Assembly: GCF_000153465.1 (NCBI RefSeq)
Contig: NZ_CH672387.1
Span: 340,179 to 404,178, forward strand
Origin: Aurantimonas manganoxydans SI85-9A1
GTDB lineage: Bacteria > Pseudomonadota > Alphaproteobacteria > Rhizobiales > Rhizobiaceae
Length of the DNA stretch: 64,000 nucleotides
Direction of reading: 5' to 3'
The translations under genes and the position numbers were made by a program. The first letter of the stretch is position 1, and every line of letters begins with the position of its first letter. Of the stretch, positions 62,872 to 64,000 are shown one piece after another. The notes under the pieces are model-generated. The model had not been told where the DNA came from. It was given only the letters and a program-made list of their open reading frames with translations, and searched no databases.

Positions 62872-62892
62872 GGATTGATATTCCTTCAATCC
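62872..62892. promoter_or_regulatory. Inverted repeat in the polysaccharide divergent promoter
   Basis: GGATTGA and TCAATCC pair perfectly across seven bases. It lies between the two divergent glycosyltransferase genes, 50 bases before the rightward start. Possibly an operator; the regulator is unknown. Confidence 0.4.
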
Positions 62893-62941
62893 TTCCGTGC
62901 CAGCATTCTGCTCCTTGCAGCGCACACCCCTGGTTTGTCGG

Positions 62942-64000
62942 ATGCATCTTCTCTTTCTCTCCTCGCTGCTGCCGGACGGCCGGCCGTCGACCGGATTCGA
63001 GATTGCCAATCACGCGATCGCGCAGTCCTACCGGCGGCAGGGCGTGCGGCTGAGCTTCGCCGGCTTTCGCCGACCCGGCAGCCGGCAGCCGGCCGCGGAC
63101 GAGATCTGTCTCGGCGAGCTGGCCATCGAGAACGCCGCGGCGTCGCTGTCGCAGAAGATCGGCTGGGTGGGCGCCGCGACATTGCGCAACCTGCCGGTGT
63201 CGGCCGCCAAGGTAGCGGGGCTGACGCGGGACGGGATTCGCGCACGGCTGGCCGAGGCGGGGCCGGTGGATGGCTACGTGCTGAGCTCGGTGCAGATGCC
63301 CGCCGCCTATCCGTTTCTGGCGCGGGAGAAGCCTTCGATCTTCATCGCCCACAATGTCGAGCATCGCTCGGCCGCCGAGAATGCTCGCAACGCCGGCCGC
63401 CTGCACACGCGGGCGCTCTATGCCCGCGAGGCCGCGCTGTTACGCCGGGTGGAACACTGCATCTGCCGCGACGCGGCGGTCATCCACACGCTGAGCGAGG
63501 AGGATCGCGCCGCGCTGGGCCTTGCCGGATCTGCTCGCTGCCGGCCGTTGGCCCTGACGACGGGACGCTCGCCCCGCGCCGACGACGGCGTGCGCAGCCA
63601 CGATGTCGGACTGATCGGCACCTGGAGCTGGGCGCCGAACCGCGTCGGGCTCGACTGGTTCCTGGCGCAGGTCGTGCCGCGCCTGCCGTCCGACATCCGC
63701 GTCGCCATCGCCGGCAGCTTCGACGGCACCCCGCCGGCGCTGCCCGGCAACGTCTCCTTCCTCGGCCGGGTCGCGGACGCACAGGCCTTCGTCGGTGCCT
63801 CGCGGGTGCTGGCGCTGGCGACCAGGGGCGGAACCGGCATCCAGCTCAAGACCATCGAGACCTTCGAGGAGGGCATGCCGGCCGTCGCGACACCGCAGGC
63901 CCTGCGGGGCGTCGGTGCCGTGCCGGCAAATGTCCGCACCGCAGACGATCCGCAGGATTTTGCCGACCGGCTGGTCGAACTGGTGGCCGCCGAGCGCGCC
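62942..64000 (+). CDS. Family 4-type glycosyltransferase, 3' end outside window
   Basis: An open frame of at least 353 codons running off the right edge. It begins MHLLFLSSLLPDGRPSTGFE, a glycine-containing GT-B opening, and includes FIAHNVEHRSAAENA near residue 140 and a nucleotide-binding C-terminal half, with GLIGTWSWAPNRVGLDWFL, VAIAGSF and the EX7E-like stretch RGGTGIQLKTIETFEEGMP. These are features of group 1 (GT4) glycosyltransferases that build exopolysaccharide repeat units. It is divergent from the family 2 enzyme gene. The stop codon and any downstream operon partners are not visible. Confidence 0.85.
   Translation, partial: MHLLFLSSLLPDGRPSTGFEIANHAIAQSYRRQGVRLSFAGFRRPGSRQPAADEICLGELAIENAAASLSQKIGWVGAATLRNLPVSAAKVAGLTRDGIRARLAEAGPVDGYVLSSVQMPAAYPFLAREKPSIFIAHNVEHRSAAENARNAGRLHTRALYAREAALLRRVEHCICRDAAVIHTLSEEDRAALGLAGSARCRPLALTTGRSPRADDGVRSHDVGLIGTWSWAPNRVGLDWFLAQVVPRLPSDIRVAIAGSFDGTPPALPGNVSFLGRVADAQAFVGASRVLALATRGGTGIQLKTIETFEEGMPAVATPQALRGVGAVPANVRTADDPQDFADRLVELVAAERA

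Overview
The window is GC-rich chromosomal DNA from what looks like an alphaproteobacterium, most likely of the Hyphomicrobiales (Rhizobiales) type. The evidence is the rpmH-rnpA-yidC-engB order, the UPF0262-hisD-DUF2948 block, the NasS/NasT-controlled nitrate operon, and the wealth of TRAP and TTT solute transporters with FCD-type GntR regulators. This placement is inferred from gene content and not from a database search.

Layout. 1-1260: 3' end of a 23S rRNA, 5S rRNA and the rrn terminator, followed at once by a 1.05 kb IS630-family element (1495-2546). 2667-5881: two membrane transporters and a GntR regulator. 6002-10162: a PdxA2-like dehydrogenase with a complete TRAP transporter, closed by a strong hairpin. 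10447-21485: a sugar-acid catabolic island: FMN alpha-hydroxyacid oxidase, LDH2-type dehydrogenase, IlvD/EDD-type Fe-S dehydratase, TctCBA transporter, GntR regulator, 3-hydroxyacyl-CoA dehydrogenase-like enzyme, DHDPS/KDG-aldolase-like enzyme and an enolase-superfamily dehydratase. The same 12-bp palindrome lies in two of its promoters. 21805-25255: an OmpR-type two-component system and a PAP2 phosphatase. 25300-39763: a complete nitrate assimilation locus (cysG, nasA, nirD, nirB, a GAF-repeat protein, a dual-ATPase nrtCD, nrtB, nrtA, nasS, nasT). Its leader has the features of ANTAR-controlled transcription attenuation. 40047-47193: a quinate/shikimate-to-protocatechuate module (DHQ dehydratase-like protein, TRAP transporter, GntR, shikimate/quinate dehydrogenase, QuiC1-type dehydroshikimate dehydratase).

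47445-48023: a decayed serine recombinase beside tRNA-Arg(ACG). 48180-51983: an orphan sensor kinase, a MerA-like flavoprotein and a TVP38 membrane protein. 52165-56106: rpmH, rnpA, yidC, an inserted xenobiotic-acetyltransferase-like gene and engB. 56142-59069: arsenate-reductase-like phosphatase, UPF0262, hisD and DUF2948. 59279-64000: surface polysaccharide genes (acyltransferase, Wzy-like polymerase, two glycosyltransferases, the last cut by the window edge).

The genes describe an organism that imports and oxidises plant-derived acids (sugar acids, quinate/shikimate) and assimilates nitrate. Each of the four binding-protein genes is followed by an intercistronic GC hairpin before its permease gene. 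The most unusual points are the NasT/ANTAR-type attenuator, the DHQ dehydratase that lacks its catalytic histidine, the GAF-repeat protein in the nitrate operon, the ABC dual ATPase with an asymmetric switch residue, and the shared GntR operator.
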